NCBI RefSeq assembly: GCF_002278925.1
Contig: NZ_NCJH01000002.1
Coordinates: 62,001-126,000 of the forward strand
Length of the DNA stretch: 64,000 bases
Direction: 5' to 3'
DNA from: Polaromonas sp. 39-63-25
GTDB taxonomy: Bacteria; Pseudomonadota; Gammaproteobacteria; Burkholderiales; Burkholderiaceae_C
Made by a program: the position numbers and the translations under genes. Of this stretch, positions 16,611 to 25,667 are shown piece by piece (position 1 is the stretch's first letter; each line of letters starts with the position of its first letter). The notes under the pieces were generated by a model. It worked only from the letters and a program-made list of their open reading frames with translations, was not told the DNA's origin and did no database searches.

Positions 16611-17294
16611 ATGAACTACGAACAAGCCCGTTTCAACATGATCGAGCAGCAAATCCGCCCCTGGGAAGTGCTGGACAGCCAGGTGCTTTCCCTGCTGGCC
16701 GTGGTCAAGCGCGAAGACTTTGTGCCGACCGCGATGCGGGCCCTGGCTTTTGCCGACATGGAGATCCCGCTGGGCTCCAAACCCGGCCAGTGCATGCTGG
16801 CGCCCAAGGTCGAGGCGCGCGTCCTGCAGGACCTGGCGGTGCAAAAACATGAAAAAGTGCTCGAGATCGGTACGGGCTCCGGCTACATGGCGGCCCTGCT
16901 GGCCCACCGCGCCCAGCAAGTCATCACGCTCGAGATCGACCCCGACCTGGCCCAGCTGGCCCGCGACAACCTGAAGAAAGCCGGCGTCTACAACGCTGAA
17001 GTGCGCACCGGCGACGGCGCCGCCAAACTCGGCCAGGCCGTCTCCGGCAACGACCCGCTGAGCGGCCCCTTCGACGCGATTGTGCTCAGCGGCTCGGTCG
17101 CCGAAGTGCCGCCCGCGCTGCTGGCGATGCTGAAAATCGGCGGCCGGCTCAGCGCCATCGTGGGTTTTGAGCCTGTCATGCGCGCCACACTGGTCACCCG
17201 CGTCGGCGACGCCGCCTTCCGCACCACGCAGGGCTGGGACACGGTTGCTCCACGCCTGCGCAACTTCCCTGAACCCTCGAAATTCAACTTTTAA
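16611..17294 (+). CDS. pcm: Protein-L-isoaspartate O-methyltransferase family protein
   Basis: 227 residues. It would methylate isoaspartyl residues in damaged proteins with S-adenosylmethionine. The start MNYEQARFNMIEQQIRPWEV and the block DFVPTAMRALAFADMEIPLG are characteristic. The AdoMet site is KVLEIGTGSGYMAALLAHRA (about 83-102). It is the first gene of a pcm-rhodanese-tolC set that I know from other Burkholderiales. It is shorter in its conserved post-motif region than the E. coli enzyme, so some annotators call this branch Pcm-like. Confidence 0.85.
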   Translation: MNYEQARFNMIEQQIRPWEVLDSQVLSLLAVVKREDFVPTAMRALAFADMEIPLGSKPGQCMLAPKVEARVLQDLAVQKHEKVLEIGTGSGYMAALLAHRAQQVITLEIDPDLAQLARDNLKKAGVYNAEVRTGDGAAKLGQAVSGNDPLSGPFDAIVLSGSVAEVPPALLAMLKIGGRLSAIVGFEPVMRATLVTRVGDAAFRTTQGWDTVAPRLRNFPEPSKFNF

Positions 17295-17308
17295 CCCGAG
17301 CCGTCCCG

Positions 17309-17665
17309 ATGATTGACCAACTGTCCCCCGCCGACTTCACCGCCTGGCTTGCCAGCCTGCCGGCCGGCGGCCCCGCGCCCATCGTGCTCGATGTGCGGGA
17401 GCCGTGGGAAGTGCAGACAGCGTCGGTCAAGGAAGACGGTTTCAGGCTGCTGCACATTCCGATGCGCGCCGTCCCCGCGCGGATTTTTGATCTCAAGGAA
17501 GAACTGCCGGCCGACCAGCCGGTGGCCTGCCTGTGTCACCACGGGGCGCGCAGCCAGCAGGTGGCCAACTTTCTGGCGCAAAACGGTTTCACGCAAGTGG
17601 TCAATCTGCAGGGCGGCATCAACGCGTGGTCCGTGCTACGCGATGCCTCCGTCCCACGCTACTGA
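17309..17665 (+). CDS. Single-domain rhodanese-like protein
   Basis: 118 residues forming one rhodanese domain. PIVLDVREPWE (24-34) and the active-site loop CLCHHGARSQQ (74-84), with probable catalytic C76, are clear; GGINAW near the C-terminus is the usual ending. Such proteins carry sulfane sulfur; the HHGARS loop is the form usual in this gene neighbourhood. It lies 14 bp after pcm and 48 bp before tolC, so it is likely in the same operon. Its physiological partner is unknown. Confidence 0.9.
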   Translation: MIDQLSPADFTAWLASLPAGGPAPIVLDVREPWEVQTASVKEDGFRLLHIPMRAVPARIFDLKEELPADQPVACLCHHGARSQQVANFLAQNGFTQVVNLQGGINAWSVLRDASVPRY

Positions 17666-17713
17666 CCCCTGGCCCGCCCTCTTCACCGACTTCACATTTC
17701 ATCAGGACACACC

Positions 17714-19057
17714 ATGAAAACGCTCTTCAAAAAACCGGCCCTGCTGCCCCTGTCTCTTGCGTTAGGTACCGTGCTGGCGGCTTTTGCGCCGGCCGTCCAG
17801 GCGCAGAATTTGGTGGAGCTGTACCGTTCGGCGCGCGAGTACGATGCAGCCTACCAGTCGGCACGTTCGCTGTACGAGGCCAACCTGGCCAAGGCCGAGC
17901 AGGCCAAGGCCGGCATTTTGCCAACCGCCGGGCTGTCGATGGGTGCCTCGCGCACCAATTTTGAAAACAACAACCCGGTCGCCGACCGCAGCTTCCCGAC
18001 GCAAACGGCCTCGCTGAACGCCTCGCAGCCACTGTACCGGCCCGGCAACTGGGCCACCTACGAGCAGGGCAAGCAGCAAGTGGTGCTGTCCAGGGCCCAG
18101 CTCGAAGCCGCCGAGCAGGACCTGATCGTGCGCACCAGCCAGGCGTATTTCGATGTGCTGGCCGCGCAGGACACGCTGGCTTTTGTCAGGGCGCAAAAAG
18201 CCGCGGTGGGCGAGCAGTTGGCTTCTGCCAAACGCAACTTCGAGGTCGGCACCTCCACCGTCACCGACTCGCGCGAGGCGCAGGCGCGTTTCGACCTGGT
18301 AACCGCGCAGGAAATTGCCGCTGAAAACGACTTGCGCGTCAAGAAAATCGCGCTCGACCAGCTGGTCGGCAAAACCGACGCCCAGCCCAAAGGCCTGCTG
18401 GTGCCCGTCGAGCTGCCGCCGCTGGTGCCCGCCGACGTGAACACCTGGGTCCGGCAATCCGAAGACCTGCACCCGACGGTGCGCCAGGCCCAGGCCAACC
18501 TGGAAGTCGCCAAGCTCGAAATCGACAAGGCCGAAGCCGGCCACAAACCCACGCTGGACCTGACCGCCAGCTACGGCGTGCAGCGCAACCCCCAGGGCAG
18601 TGCCACCAGCCCGCTGGACTACCGCACCAACAGCACCACGGTCGGCCTGGCGCTGAACCTGCCGCTGTTCGCCGGCTTCGCCACGCAAAACCGCATCCGC
18701 GAAACGCTGTCACTCGAAGAAAAAGCCCGCACTGACCTCGAAGGCGCCAAACGCGGCGTTGCCCTGAGCACGCGCACCGCCTACTTCGGCGTGTTGTCGG
18801 GCCAGGGCCAGGTCAAGGCGCTGGAGGCCGCCGAAGCGTCCAGCCAGAGCGCGCTCGACGCCAACAAGCTGGGCTACCAGGTCGGCGTGCGCATCAACAT
18901 CGACGTGCTCAATGCACAAAGCCAGCTGTTCCAGACCAAACGCGACCTCGCACAGGCGCGTTACAACGTGCTGATTGGCGGCCTGCGCCTGCGTCAGGCC
19001 AACGGCACGCTGACGCCGGAAGACTTGCTGCTGATCAATTCACTGTTGACGCAGTAG
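17714..19057 (+). CDS. tolC: TolC-family outer-membrane channel
   Basis: 447 residues. Residues 1-26 are a signal peptide (ending VQA|Q). Two homologous halves with long coiled coils follow, beginning NLVELYRSAREYDAAYQSAR; the second half ends in INIDVLNAQSQLFQTKRDLA, QARYNVLIGGLRLRQANG and TLTPEDLLLINSLL. It forms the trimeric exit duct for type I secretion and RND pumps such as the one upstream. It is the third gene of the pcm-rhodanese-tolC set. The last 249 bases (18809-19057) are present a second time, at about 88% identity, at 21753-22001. Confidence 0.95.
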   Translation: MKTLFKKPALLPLSLALGTVLAAFAPAVQAQNLVELYRSAREYDAAYQSARSLYEANLAKAEQAKAGILPTAGLSMGASRTNFENNNPVADRSFPTQTASLNASQPLYRPGNWATYEQGKQQVVLSRAQLEAAEQDLIVRTSQAYFDVLAAQDTLAFVRAQKAAVGEQLASAKRNFEVGTSTVTDSREAQARFDLVTAQEIAAENDLRVKKIALDQLVGKTDAQPKGLLVPVELPPLVPADVNTWVRQSEDLHPTVRQAQANLEVAKLEIDKAEAGHKPTLDLTASYGVQRNPQGSATSPLDYRTNSTTVGLALNLPLFAGFATQNRIRETLSLEEKARTDLEGAKRGVALSTRTAYFGVLSGQGQVKALEAAEASSQSALDANKLGYQVGVRINIDVLNAQSQLFQTKRDLAQARYNVLIGGLRLRQANGTLTPEDLLLINSLLTQ

Positions 19058-19183
19058 CTCATCGCAGGCGGCACCAACATGCCATGCCCCTGCCCCACGT
19101 AGTAGCCCGCTAACACCCAGGCCACTGCCATGCGCTGAATAATTCGGGGCTGAGAACTTGCTCAGCAACCCAAGGAGACAGAC

Positions 19184-19765
19184 ATGGCGGCCAAAAAAAT
19201 CCTGATGATTTGCGGTGACTATTGCGAAGACTATGAAACCATGGTGCCGTTTCAGGCACTGCTGGCGGTGGGGCACACGGTGCACGCGGTCTGCCCCGAC
19301 AAGAAGGCGGGCGACCAGATCAAGACGGCGATTCACGACTTCGAAGGCGCCCAGACCTACAGCGAGAAGCCGGGCCACAACTTCGCGCTCAATGCAACAT
19401 TTGCCGACATCCGGGCCGAAAGTTACGACGCACTGCTGCTGCCCGGCGGCCGGGGGCCCGAGTACTTGCGCACCTACCCGGCGGTGACCGCGATGGTCAG
19501 GCATTTCTTTGATGCCGGCAAGCCCGTGGCCGCCATTTGCCACGCGGCCCAGTTGCTGGCCGCCGCCGGCGTGCTGAAGAACCGCACTTGCTCGGCCTAC
19601 CCTGCCTGTCGCGCCGAGGTGGAGCTGGCCGGCGGCACCTACGCCGAAATCGCCATCGATGCCGCACACACGGATGGCAACCTGGTCAGCGCACCGGCCT
19701 GGCCGGCGCATCCGGCCTGGATCGCCCAGTTCCTGGCACTGCTGGGCACACGCATCAGCCACTAG
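19184..19765 (+). CDS. DJ-1/PfpI-family protein
   Basis: 193 residues, one complete domain of the class I glutamine-amidotransferase-like fold. The nucleophile elbow is AAICHAAQLLAAAGVL with C119 and H120; the acidic partner is in GDYCEDYE. LLLPGGRGPEYLR is the usual glycine loop. Members act as proteases, glyoxalases or chaperones, and sequence alone does not decide. An AGGAGA ribosome binding site precedes the ATG. It is the first gene between the two tolC 3' ends. Confidence 0.85.
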   Translation: MAAKKILMICGDYCEDYETMVPFQALLAVGHTVHAVCPDKKAGDQIKTAIHDFEGAQTYSEKPGHNFALNATFADIRAESYDALLLPGGRGPEYLRTYPAVTAMVRHFFDAGKPVAAICHAAQLLAAAGVLKNRTCSAYPACRAEVELAGGTYAEIAIDAAHTDGNLVSAPAWPAHPAWIAQFLALLGTRISH

Positions 19766-19848
19766 TGCGTCTCCGGGCAGCGGTGGCGCGGCGCTTGCAG
19801 CGGCACCGCGTTTGCCGCATCATGGCGGATCCCTCAGGAGGCCAAAGC

Positions 19849-20226
19849 ATGTGCAAGGTATTCATCAGCGCCGACCCCAGCTTGTATGAAAGCCGCGCCC
19901 GCTCGGTGCGACTCCACGGCGCGGCAACCAGCATCAAGTTGGAAAATCTGTTCTGGCGGGTACTCGACGAGATTGCCCGGCGCGACGGCATGAGTGTGCC
20001 GCAGCTCTGCACCCGGCTTTACGACGAGCTGCTGCATGAACGCGCCGAGGTGGAAAACTTCGCATCCTTCCTGCGCGTGTGCTGCGGGCGCTACCTGGCC
20101 TTGCAGCTCTCCGGCGGCATTCCCCAGGACATCACGATTCCCATCAGCAGCCTCAACGCAGGCCGCGTGCTGGCCAACGAGCGGCGCGCCATGCCCAGCC
20201 CTGCGACGGAAGTCCAGGCCGCTTAG
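19849..20226 (+). CDS. Ribbon-helix-helix domain protein (RHH_4 type)
   Basis: 125 residues from the ATG at 19849, seven bases after AGGAGG at 19836-19841; longer upstream starts overlap the previous gene and lack such a site. Residues 17-60 (SRARSVRLHGAATSIKLENL, then FWRVLDEIARRDGMSVPQLC) match the RHH_4 family of short DNA-binding proteins. The remainder (FASFLRVCCGRYLALQL) is helical. Probably a small transcription regulator or a DNA-bound adaptor; no target is apparent. It could be co-transcribed with the DJ-1/PfpI gene 83 bp upstream. Confidence 0.75.
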   Translation: MCKVFISADPSLYESRARSVRLHGAATSIKLENLFWRVLDEIARRDGMSVPQLCTRLYDELLHERAEVENFASFLRVCCGRYLALQLSGGIPQDITIPISSLNAGRVLANERRAMPSPATEVQAA

Positions 20227-20256
20227 CGCAGTGTCTGACCCTGGAGCGATTCGCCG

Positions 20257-20661
20257 TTAGTCCTTGCTGGATTCAGGTAGCTTCGCTATCACCTTGATCT
20301 CGAACTGAAAACCGTAGAGCCACGTCACGCCGACACCTGTCAGCGTCGGGTGCGGTGCGTCGCCCCAATAATCCGGCAGAACTTTCCAGATCGTCTCGAG
20401 TACCGATTCCGGATCGACGATGAATACAGTCACGTCCACCACGTCGTCGAACGTGCAATCTGCGGCCTTCAGAATCGCGTTCAGGTTGTCGAACGCAAGG
20501 CGAACCTGCGCCTCCATATCCGACTCGGGCGAGCCGTCCTCGCGGCTACCGACCTGCCCCGAAACGAACAGGAAGCCGTTGGACTTCACTGCCGGGGAAT
20601 AGCGGTTGCGCTCATACAGCGCCTGGCGGCCGGGCGGAAAAACGACGTCACGTTGTGTCAT
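20257..20661 (-). CDS. RidA/YjgF-family protein
   Basis: 134 residues covering the RidA domain. RidA proteins hydrolyse reactive enamine/imine intermediates; this member has the fold blocks YSPAVKSNGFLFVSGQVGS, QVRLAFDNLNAILKAADCTFDDVVDVTVFI and PTLTGVGVTWLYG. The catalytic arginine of true RidA (in the R-x-x-V context near residue 105) is not evident here, where GVGVTWLYGFQFEIKVIA is found, so it may be a RidA-like protein with a different substrate. It is transcribed divergently from the LysR gene 141 bp away and may be that regulator's target. Confidence 0.8.
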   Translation of the reverse strand: MTQRDVVFPPGRQALYERNRYSPAVKSNGFLFVSGQVGSREDGSPESDMEAQVRLAFDNLNAILKAADCTFDDVVDVTVFIVDPESVLETIWKVLPDYWGDAPHPTLTGVGVTWLYGFQFEIKVIAKLPESSKD

Positions 20662-20802
20662 TGATGTGCTCCATCATGGGGGCCAAGCGACCCCGGGTTT
20701 AAAGATGAACTCACTTTAGGCCGCGACGTCTGCCGGATAAACAGGCAAGCCTGTCCATCACTGTTCGTAGAATCCAAACAATCAACAACGCTGGGAGCCC
20801 GC

Positions 20803-21726
20803 ATGGACCGTTTCGATGCAATGCAGGCCTTCGCCCGCGTGGTGGAAACCGGCAGCTTCACCAAAGCGGCCGAAACGCTGCACATGAGCAAAACCAGCGT
20901 GACGCAACTGGTGCAGCAACTGGAGGCCAGGCTGCGCGTCAGGCTCCTCAACCGCACCACACGCAAGGTCAACGTCACGGCTGATGGCGCCGCCTACTAC
21001 GAGCGTGTGCTGCGCGTGCTGGCCGATGTGGACGATGCCGAAACCAGCCTGTCCAGCGCTTCCGCGTCGCCCAGGGGCCGGCTGCGGGTCGATGTGCCCA
21101 GCCCCCTGGCCCGCATGATCCTGATACCGGCACTACCGGCCTTCCACGCGCAATACCCCGACATCCAGCTCGACATGGGCGTCAGCGACCGCATGGTGGA
21201 CATCATCAGCGAGAACGTGGACTGCGTCGTGCGTGGCGGTGAACTCACCGACCTGTCACTGATGGCCCGCCACGTGGGCGACCTGCAGCTCGGGGTCTAT
21301 GCGGCACCGAGCTACCTGGCGCGTGCCGGCACACCCTTGCACCCGCGCGAGCTGGAGGACACGCACCACCGCATCGTGGGTTTCCTGTGGGCGCGCACCG
21401 GCAAGGCGGTTCCGTACGCCATGCACTCAGGCAGTGAAAGCATCAAGGTGCAGGGGCGTTACGTGCTCTCGGTCGATGACGGCAACGCCTACCTCGCCGC
21501 CGGCCTGGCCGGCATGGGCGTTCTCTGGCTGCCGAACTACATGGCCAAGGCGCACTTGGCAAGCGGGGAGTTGGTGCCGCTGTTCGAAGGGTGGAGGCTT
21601 GATGCCATGCCGCTGTACATCGCGTTTCCGCCTAACCGGCATGTCAGCAGCAAGTTGCGGGTGTTCATCGAATGGGTGGCTGAGCTGATGGCGGAGCATG
21701 CGCCTGTCGCTGAACGGCATTCGTGA
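20803..21726 (+). CDS. LysR-family transcriptional regulator
   Basis: 307 residues. The N-terminal winged helix is MDRFDAMQAFARVVETGSFT, KAAETLHMSKTSVTQLVQQL and EARLRVRLLNRTTRKVNVT, the typical LysR start, followed by a substrate-binding domain. It is divergent from the RidA-like gene, so that is its first candidate target. Its stop codon is 26 bp before the tolC 3' fragment, and the upstream end of that fragment coincides with the end of this gene. Confidence 0.9.
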   Translation: MDRFDAMQAFARVVETGSFTKAAETLHMSKTSVTQLVQQLEARLRVRLLNRTTRKVNVTADGAAYYERVLRVLADVDDAETSLSSASASPRGRLRVDVPSPLARMILIPALPAFHAQYPDIQLDMGVSDRMVDIISENVDCVVRGGELTDLSLMARHVGDLQLGVYAAPSYLARAGTPLHPRELEDTHHRIVGFLWARTGKAVPYAMHSGSESIKVQGRYVLSVDDGNAYLAAGLAGMGVLWLPNYMAKAHLASGELVPLFEGWRLDAMPLYIAFPPNRHVSSKLRVFIEWVAELMAEHAPVAERHS

Positions 21727-21752
21727 CGATGGCGTTGGGAGTGCCACGAAGC

Positions 21753-22001
21753 CAGGTCAAGGTTCTCGAAGCGACCGAAGCGTTCAGCCAGAGCGCGCTC
21801 GATACCAACAAGCTGGGCTACCAGGTCGGCGTGCGTATCAACATTGATGCGCTCAATGCCCAAAGCCAGCTGTTTCAGACCAAACGCGACCTCGCGCAGG
21901 CGCGCTACAACGTGCTGATCGGCGGGCTGCGGTTGCGTCAGGCCAATGGCACGCTGACGCCGGAAGATTTGTTGTTGATCAATTCGCTGCTGGTGAAGTA
22001 A
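21753..22001 (+). pseudogene. Second copy of the 3' end of tolC (fragment)
   Basis: The 249 bases line up without gaps with the last 249 bases of tolC (18809-19057). By my count there are 31 mismatches, mostly at third codon positions, so the two encode 75 of 82 identical residues. The fragment ends with the tolC stop codon. There is no start codon, signal peptide or first half, so it cannot make a channel. The substitutions look like those between orthologues of related species rather than decay of a recent duplicate. Confidence 0.85.
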
Positions 22002-22070
22002 GTGCGTCCGCCACGTCGCAAAGTCATCTTCAGGGTCTAGCCGACCCGCGGGGTGCCGCAGTCTCTGTGG

Positions 22071-22955
22071 TCAATTGAACGCTTCTACCAGGAAATCCAC
22101 AAAGGCCCGGATCTTCGGAGCAAGGTGTTGGCGGGACGGATACACCGCATAGAGTGTGGTTTCCACGGTTGTCCAGTCCTCCAGGGCGGATTGCAAGCGC
22201 CCATCTCTCAAGTCGCTTTCGACATAGGGATACGGCATCAAGCTGAGACCGAAGCCCTCACGCAAGGCATCCCGAACAGCGAGGCTTGAGGTGACGGAGT
22301 ATCGAGCGCGTATCGGTACCCGTTCTGTACGACCATCTTTGTTGAACACCCACTGGTCCGAATGACCGGAGAGGCTGAAACGAACGCAGGTGTGAGACGC
22401 AAGGTCGGAAGGCTTTGTTGGCTTCCCATTTGCCTCGAAGTAGGACGGGGCTGCACAAAGCACATGCGGCATGACCGCCAGCTTCCTGGCGACCATTCTG
22501 GAGTCCTCCAGGTTGTCGCTGCCGCGAATGGCAAGATCAAACCCTTCCCGAATCAGGTCAACGCGCCTGTCGTCCAAGTGGAGGTCAAGGCTCAGCTCAG
22601 GATAGCGCGATAAAAAGTGGGGAATGGCCGCTGAGAGTTTTGTCAGGGTGACAGTCATGGGCGCGCTGATCCGCAGGGTGCCACTCGGGTCTTTTTTTGT
22701 GGGACACAAGGCCTCATCCGCCTCCGAGAACGCGTCAAGTCCGCGAACAACATGCTCCAGGTATGTTTTTCCCTCTTCCGTCAGCGCCATACGCCGTGTC
22801 GTCCGGTTGATCAGGCGCGCGCCAACATGCGCTTCCAGCTCAGCGATGTTCTTGCTGATCGCCGCTGGTGATAGGCCCAGGCGCCTGCCGGCCTCTGCAA
22901 AGCTGTTCAGTTCCGCCACGTATCGATAAACCTTAAAAGCGGTAAAGCGGTCCAC
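22071..22955 (-). CDS. LysR-family transcriptional regulator
   Basis: 294 residues. The HTH is FAEAGRRLGLSPAAISKNIAELEAHVGARLINRTTR (about 18-53); the effector domain follows. It is divergent from a nitroreductase-EamA gene pair across an A/T-rich 102-bp region, the classic layout for a LysR regulator and its target. It lies right after the tolC 3' fragment and belongs to the same accessory block. GC is lower than in the core genes. Confidence 0.9.
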   Translation of the reverse strand: MDRFTAFKVYRYVAELNSFAEAGRRLGLSPAAISKNIAELEAHVGARLINRTTRRMALTEEGKTYLEHVVRGLDAFSEADEALCPTKKDPSGTLRISAPMTVTLTKLSAAIPHFLSRYPELSLDLHLDDRRVDLIREGFDLAIRGSDNLEDSRMVARKLAVMPHVLCAAPSYFEANGKPTKPSDLASHTCVRFSLSGHSDQWVFNKDGRTERVPIRARYSVTSSLAVRDALREGFGLSLMPYPYVESDLRDGRLQSALEDWTTVETTLYAVYPSRQHLAPKIRAFVDFLVEAFN

Positions 22956-23057
22956 ACTATTCTCTTCTATTAGTGAATTATCTCTTTAGTAATCTTTGTA
23001 TTATATTTTATTGGTGGATTACCTAAACTCGTTTGATCCTTTGAATTCATCGAAATA
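22956..23057. promoter_or_regulatory. A/T-rich divergent promoter region, LysR and nitroreductase genes
   Basis: This stretch is much richer in A/T than its surroundings. TATAAT on the minus strand (23005-23000) is a good -10 element for the LysR gene. A LysR-type site (T-N11-A) is likely in the region, but several candidates fit and I cannot choose one. Confidence 0.45.
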
Positions 23058-23672
23058 ATGATCCACCCCACCATCACACTTATTGAACAACGCACATCAG
23101 TCAACCATTTCGATGCAGAGCATCGATTGTCAGATACTGAGATCGAGCAGCTTGTTCGGCTTGCAACAAGGGCGCCCACCGCCTACAACCTTCAAAACTG
23201 GCGATTTATCGCGGTGAGAACGCCGGCGGCGAAAGCTCTGTTGCACGACCTTGCCCACGGACAGGCCAAAGTATTGGAGGCAGCCGTAACTTTTATCGTC
23301 TGCGGCCAACTCCCCAACCACCTCGACGTCCCCCAAAGACTCCTCCCCTTCATAGACGCCGGCTACATGTCCGAAGCTATGGCGTCAGCGTGGAAAACCG
23401 GTGTGAGAACGCAATATGCTGATCCACGGATTGCTCGTGACGAGGCTGTCCGCTCCGCCACCTTTGGCGCCGCGACCCTCATCTTTGCGGCCGAGGCAAT
23501 GGGCCTGGCCACCGGCCCTATGGGTGGCTTCGACGCTGACAGCGTGGCGGGTCAGTTCGGCCTAACCAGCGAGGAAATTCCCGTGATGCTCGTGGCAGTC
23601 GGGCGCGCAGCGGGAACCAGCTGGCCGCAAAAACCGCGCCGCCCGCTTGCCGAGGTTCTGGGGGTCGCGTGA
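23058..23672 (+). CDS. Nitroreductase-family flavoprotein
   Basis: 204 residues. SVNHFDAEHRLSDTEIEQLVRLATRAPTAYNLQNWRFI at the N-terminus is the FMN-binding R-x-f...p-s/t-a-x-n-x-Q-p-W-r-f signature of the family, with APTAYNLQNWRF replacing the usual APSSFNSQPWRF. It would reduce nitro groups, quinones or flavins with NAD(P)H. Its stop overlaps the EamA transporter start by 4 bp, so the pair is an operon. The LysR gene upstream is the probable regulator. Confidence 0.88.
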   Translation: MIHPTITLIEQRTSVNHFDAEHRLSDTEIEQLVRLATRAPTAYNLQNWRFIAVRTPAAKALLHDLAHGQAKVLEAAVTFIVCGQLPNHLDVPQRLLPFIDAGYMSEAMASAWKTGVRTQYADPRIARDEAVRSATFGAATLIFAAEAMGLATGPMGGFDADSVAGQFGLTSEEIPVMLVAVGRAAGTSWPQKPRRPLAEVLGVA

Positions 23673-24541
23673 AAAAAAACAGTTCTGATCTGTTGTTGAC
23701 GGCAATAGCACCGGTGGTCTGGGGCAGTACCTACATCGTCAGCACCGAGTTCTTGCCCAATTACTCTCCAGTGACAGTCGCAATGCTTCGGTCGCTGCCG
23801 GCTGGGTTACTGCTACTCCTGTTTGTGCGGACCCTTCCAACTGGCATCTGGTGGGCACGTGCCTTCATCCTCGGTGCGCTGAACTTTTCGATCTTCCTCA
23901 GCTTGCTGTTCATTGCCGTTTATCGGCTTCCCGGCGGGGTCGCAGCAACTGTGTCGTCGGTGCAACCCCTCCTGGTGGTGTTTCTCGCCTACTTCGTGCT
24001 GGCCCAGCCAATCCGACGGGTATCGATTGGTGCTGCCCTTGTTGGAGCTGCAGGCGTGGCGTTGTTGGTGCTGACGCCCAGCGCCGCACTTGACCCAATC
24101 GGCGTTCTGGCGGGGCTGGTCGGAACCGGTGCAATGGCATGTGGCACGGTACTTAACCGCAAGTGGCAACCCACGGTATCGCTGATTACCTTCACTGCAT
24201 GGCAACTGACCGCCGGGGGCCTTCTTCTAGTGCCTGTCGTACTTGTGTTCGAGCCACTCATCCCCGTTCCGACGACAACCAACCTGCTTGCTTTTGCATG
24301 GCTTGGTCTGATCGGCATGGCTTTGACATATGCCCTGTGGTTGCGAGGGGTAACGCGTCTGGACTCCTCCGCGGTCTCATCGCTGCTCTTGCTCAGCCCT
24401 GTAGCCGCCGTATTGTTGGGATGGCAATTCCTGAACCAGACCCTGACCTGGCCCCAGATGGCTGGCGGCCTGCTCGTTGTGGGAAGCATTTGGCTTGGGC
24501 AACGCGCTCCCGCTCAGCCTGGCAACACCGGCAAAATCTGA
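23669..24541 (+). CDS. EamA/DMT-family transporter
   Basis: 290 residues with ten hydrophobic helices in two EamA repeats: LLTAIAPVVWGSTYIVSTEF at the start and ALTYALWLRGVTRLDSSAVSSLLLLSPVAAVLLGWQFL in the second half are typical. Members export amino acids or other small metabolites. The GTG start (23669) overlaps the nitroreductase stop. It may export the product of that enzyme or the inducer of the operon. It has no link with the DNA repair gene that follows on the opposite strand. Confidence 0.88.
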   Translation: MKKNSSDLLLTAIAPVVWGSTYIVSTEFLPNYSPVTVAMLRSLPAGLLLLLFVRTLPTGIWWARAFILGALNFSIFLSLLFIAVYRLPGGVAATVSSVQPLLVVFLAYFVLAQPIRRVSIGAALVGAAGVALLVLTPSAALDPIGVLAGLVGTGAMACGTVLNRKWQPTVSLITFTAWQLTAGGLLLVPVVLVFEPLIPVPTTTNLLAFAWLGLIGMALTYALWLRGVTRLDSSAVSSLLLLSPVAAVLLGWQFLNQTLTWPQMAGGLLVVGSIWLGQRAPAQPGNTGKI

Positions 24542-24553
24542 CAAGCGCGTGCA

Positions 24554-25663
24554 TCACGCCAACTCAAATGCGCCCAGCGCCCTCGCCTGCCCATTCAGCA
24601 ACACCTCCACCCGATGCAGCCCCGCATGGTGTTTGCGCGTGGTCATCTCCGCGGTGGATACCGTCTTTCTCAATCGCACCGTTTCTTTCGGTGCAAGTTT
24701 CAACACCTTGAGCTTGAAAACCTTGGCGCTGGTCTTGCCGCTGGCCTTGACGTAGTGGATGCAGAAGTCCACCAGCACGTCCTGCGGCTTCGCGCTGGTG
24801 TTGGACACGTCAAACGCGATGTTGACCTTCTCGCCCATGGGCACACGCGCGGGCGTGATGCGGGCGTTTGCCACTTCGACCTTCGCGCTTTTGCCGAAGC
24901 CCAGCACCTCCAGTGCGCCGGCCTCGCCGCGTTTGACGGCCGAGCGCAGCGCGTGCTGGACGATCCAGCGGCGCTCTTCGCTGGCGCCCTTCAGCCACTG
25001 CCTGGCGGTTTTGGCCAGCAGCTCCGGGTGGTCCTTGCCGATGTCGTTGAGGTTGTTGGCGACTGAGCGGCGCACGTACAGCGCGGGGTCGTCCTTGAGC
25101 AACTCCAGCAGTTCAAGCACCGGCGCCGGGTTTTTCTGGAAGGCCGGCAGGCGGGCGGCCCAGGGCAGGCGCGGGCGGCTGCCTTCGGACACCAGGCGGC
25201 GCACGTGTTCACTCGGGTCGCTGGCCCATTGTTTGAAACGCGCCAGCGTGGCGGCTTCGTGCTTTTGAAAAAAGGCGCGGATGCTAAACTCGGCGGTAAA
25301 GCGCTGCGTCAGCGCATGTTGCGCGCGCATGGACTCTTCGAAATGATCGAGCCCGAACTCGGCCACAAACATCGTGTGCGGCAGGTACAGGAAAGAGCCC
25401 AGGGTCAGCCCCGCATCGCGCCCGTGCGGCTGGTCCAGCGAGGCCAACAGGATATCAATCGCCTTCGGGTAGTCGGGCGGCAGATGCCGCTGCAAGGCGC
25501 GCGCGATGTGTTTGCCGCGTGGCATCAGGGCCAGGGCGTCATAACCCTTGAGCGCATCGGCGACAAACTTGCGCAATTCAAACGCCGGATGCACGGCGGT
25601 GATCATGCGCGCGATGGCTTTGGGCACATCCGCGCCGTACTGGTTGACGAGAGGCTCTGCCAT
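24554..25663 (-). CDS. DNA alkylation repair protein (AlkD/HEAT-like)
   Basis: 369 residues made of HEAT-like helical repeats, for example LKDDPALYVRRSVANNLNDIGKDHPELL and ASDPSEHVRRLVSEGSRPRLPWA, as in AlkD-type glycosylases that remove bulky or cationic alkylated bases. It starts with MAEPLVNQYGADVPKAIARM. The C-terminal 110 residues (from about 262, VEVANARITPARVPMGEKVN) are an extra beta-rich domain known in the long branch of this family. It starts 4 bp after waaA ends and is on the same strand, which may be chance. Confidence 0.85.
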   Translation of the reverse strand: MAEPLVNQYGADVPKAIARMITAVHPAFELRKFVADALKGYDALALMPRGKHIARALQRHLPPDYPKAIDILLASLDQPHGRDAGLTLGSFLYLPHTMFVAEFGLDHFEESMRAQHALTQRFTAEFSIRAFFQKHEAATLARFKQWASDPSEHVRRLVSEGSRPRLPWAARLPAFQKNPAPVLELLELLKDDPALYVRRSVANNLNDIGKDHPELLAKTARQWLKGASEERRWIVQHALRSAVKRGEAGALEVLGFGKSAKVEVANARITPARVPMGEKVNIAFDVSNTSAKPQDVLVDFCIHYVKASGKTSAKVFKLKVLKLAPKETVRLRKTVSTAEMTTRKHHAGLHRVEVLLNGQARALGAFELA

Positions 25664-25667
25664 GCCT

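Noticed and set aside
21723-22001. The tolC fragment as an expressed small gene
   Set aside because: The only start lies at the end of the LysR gene, and the product would be a tail of coiled coil without signal peptide.
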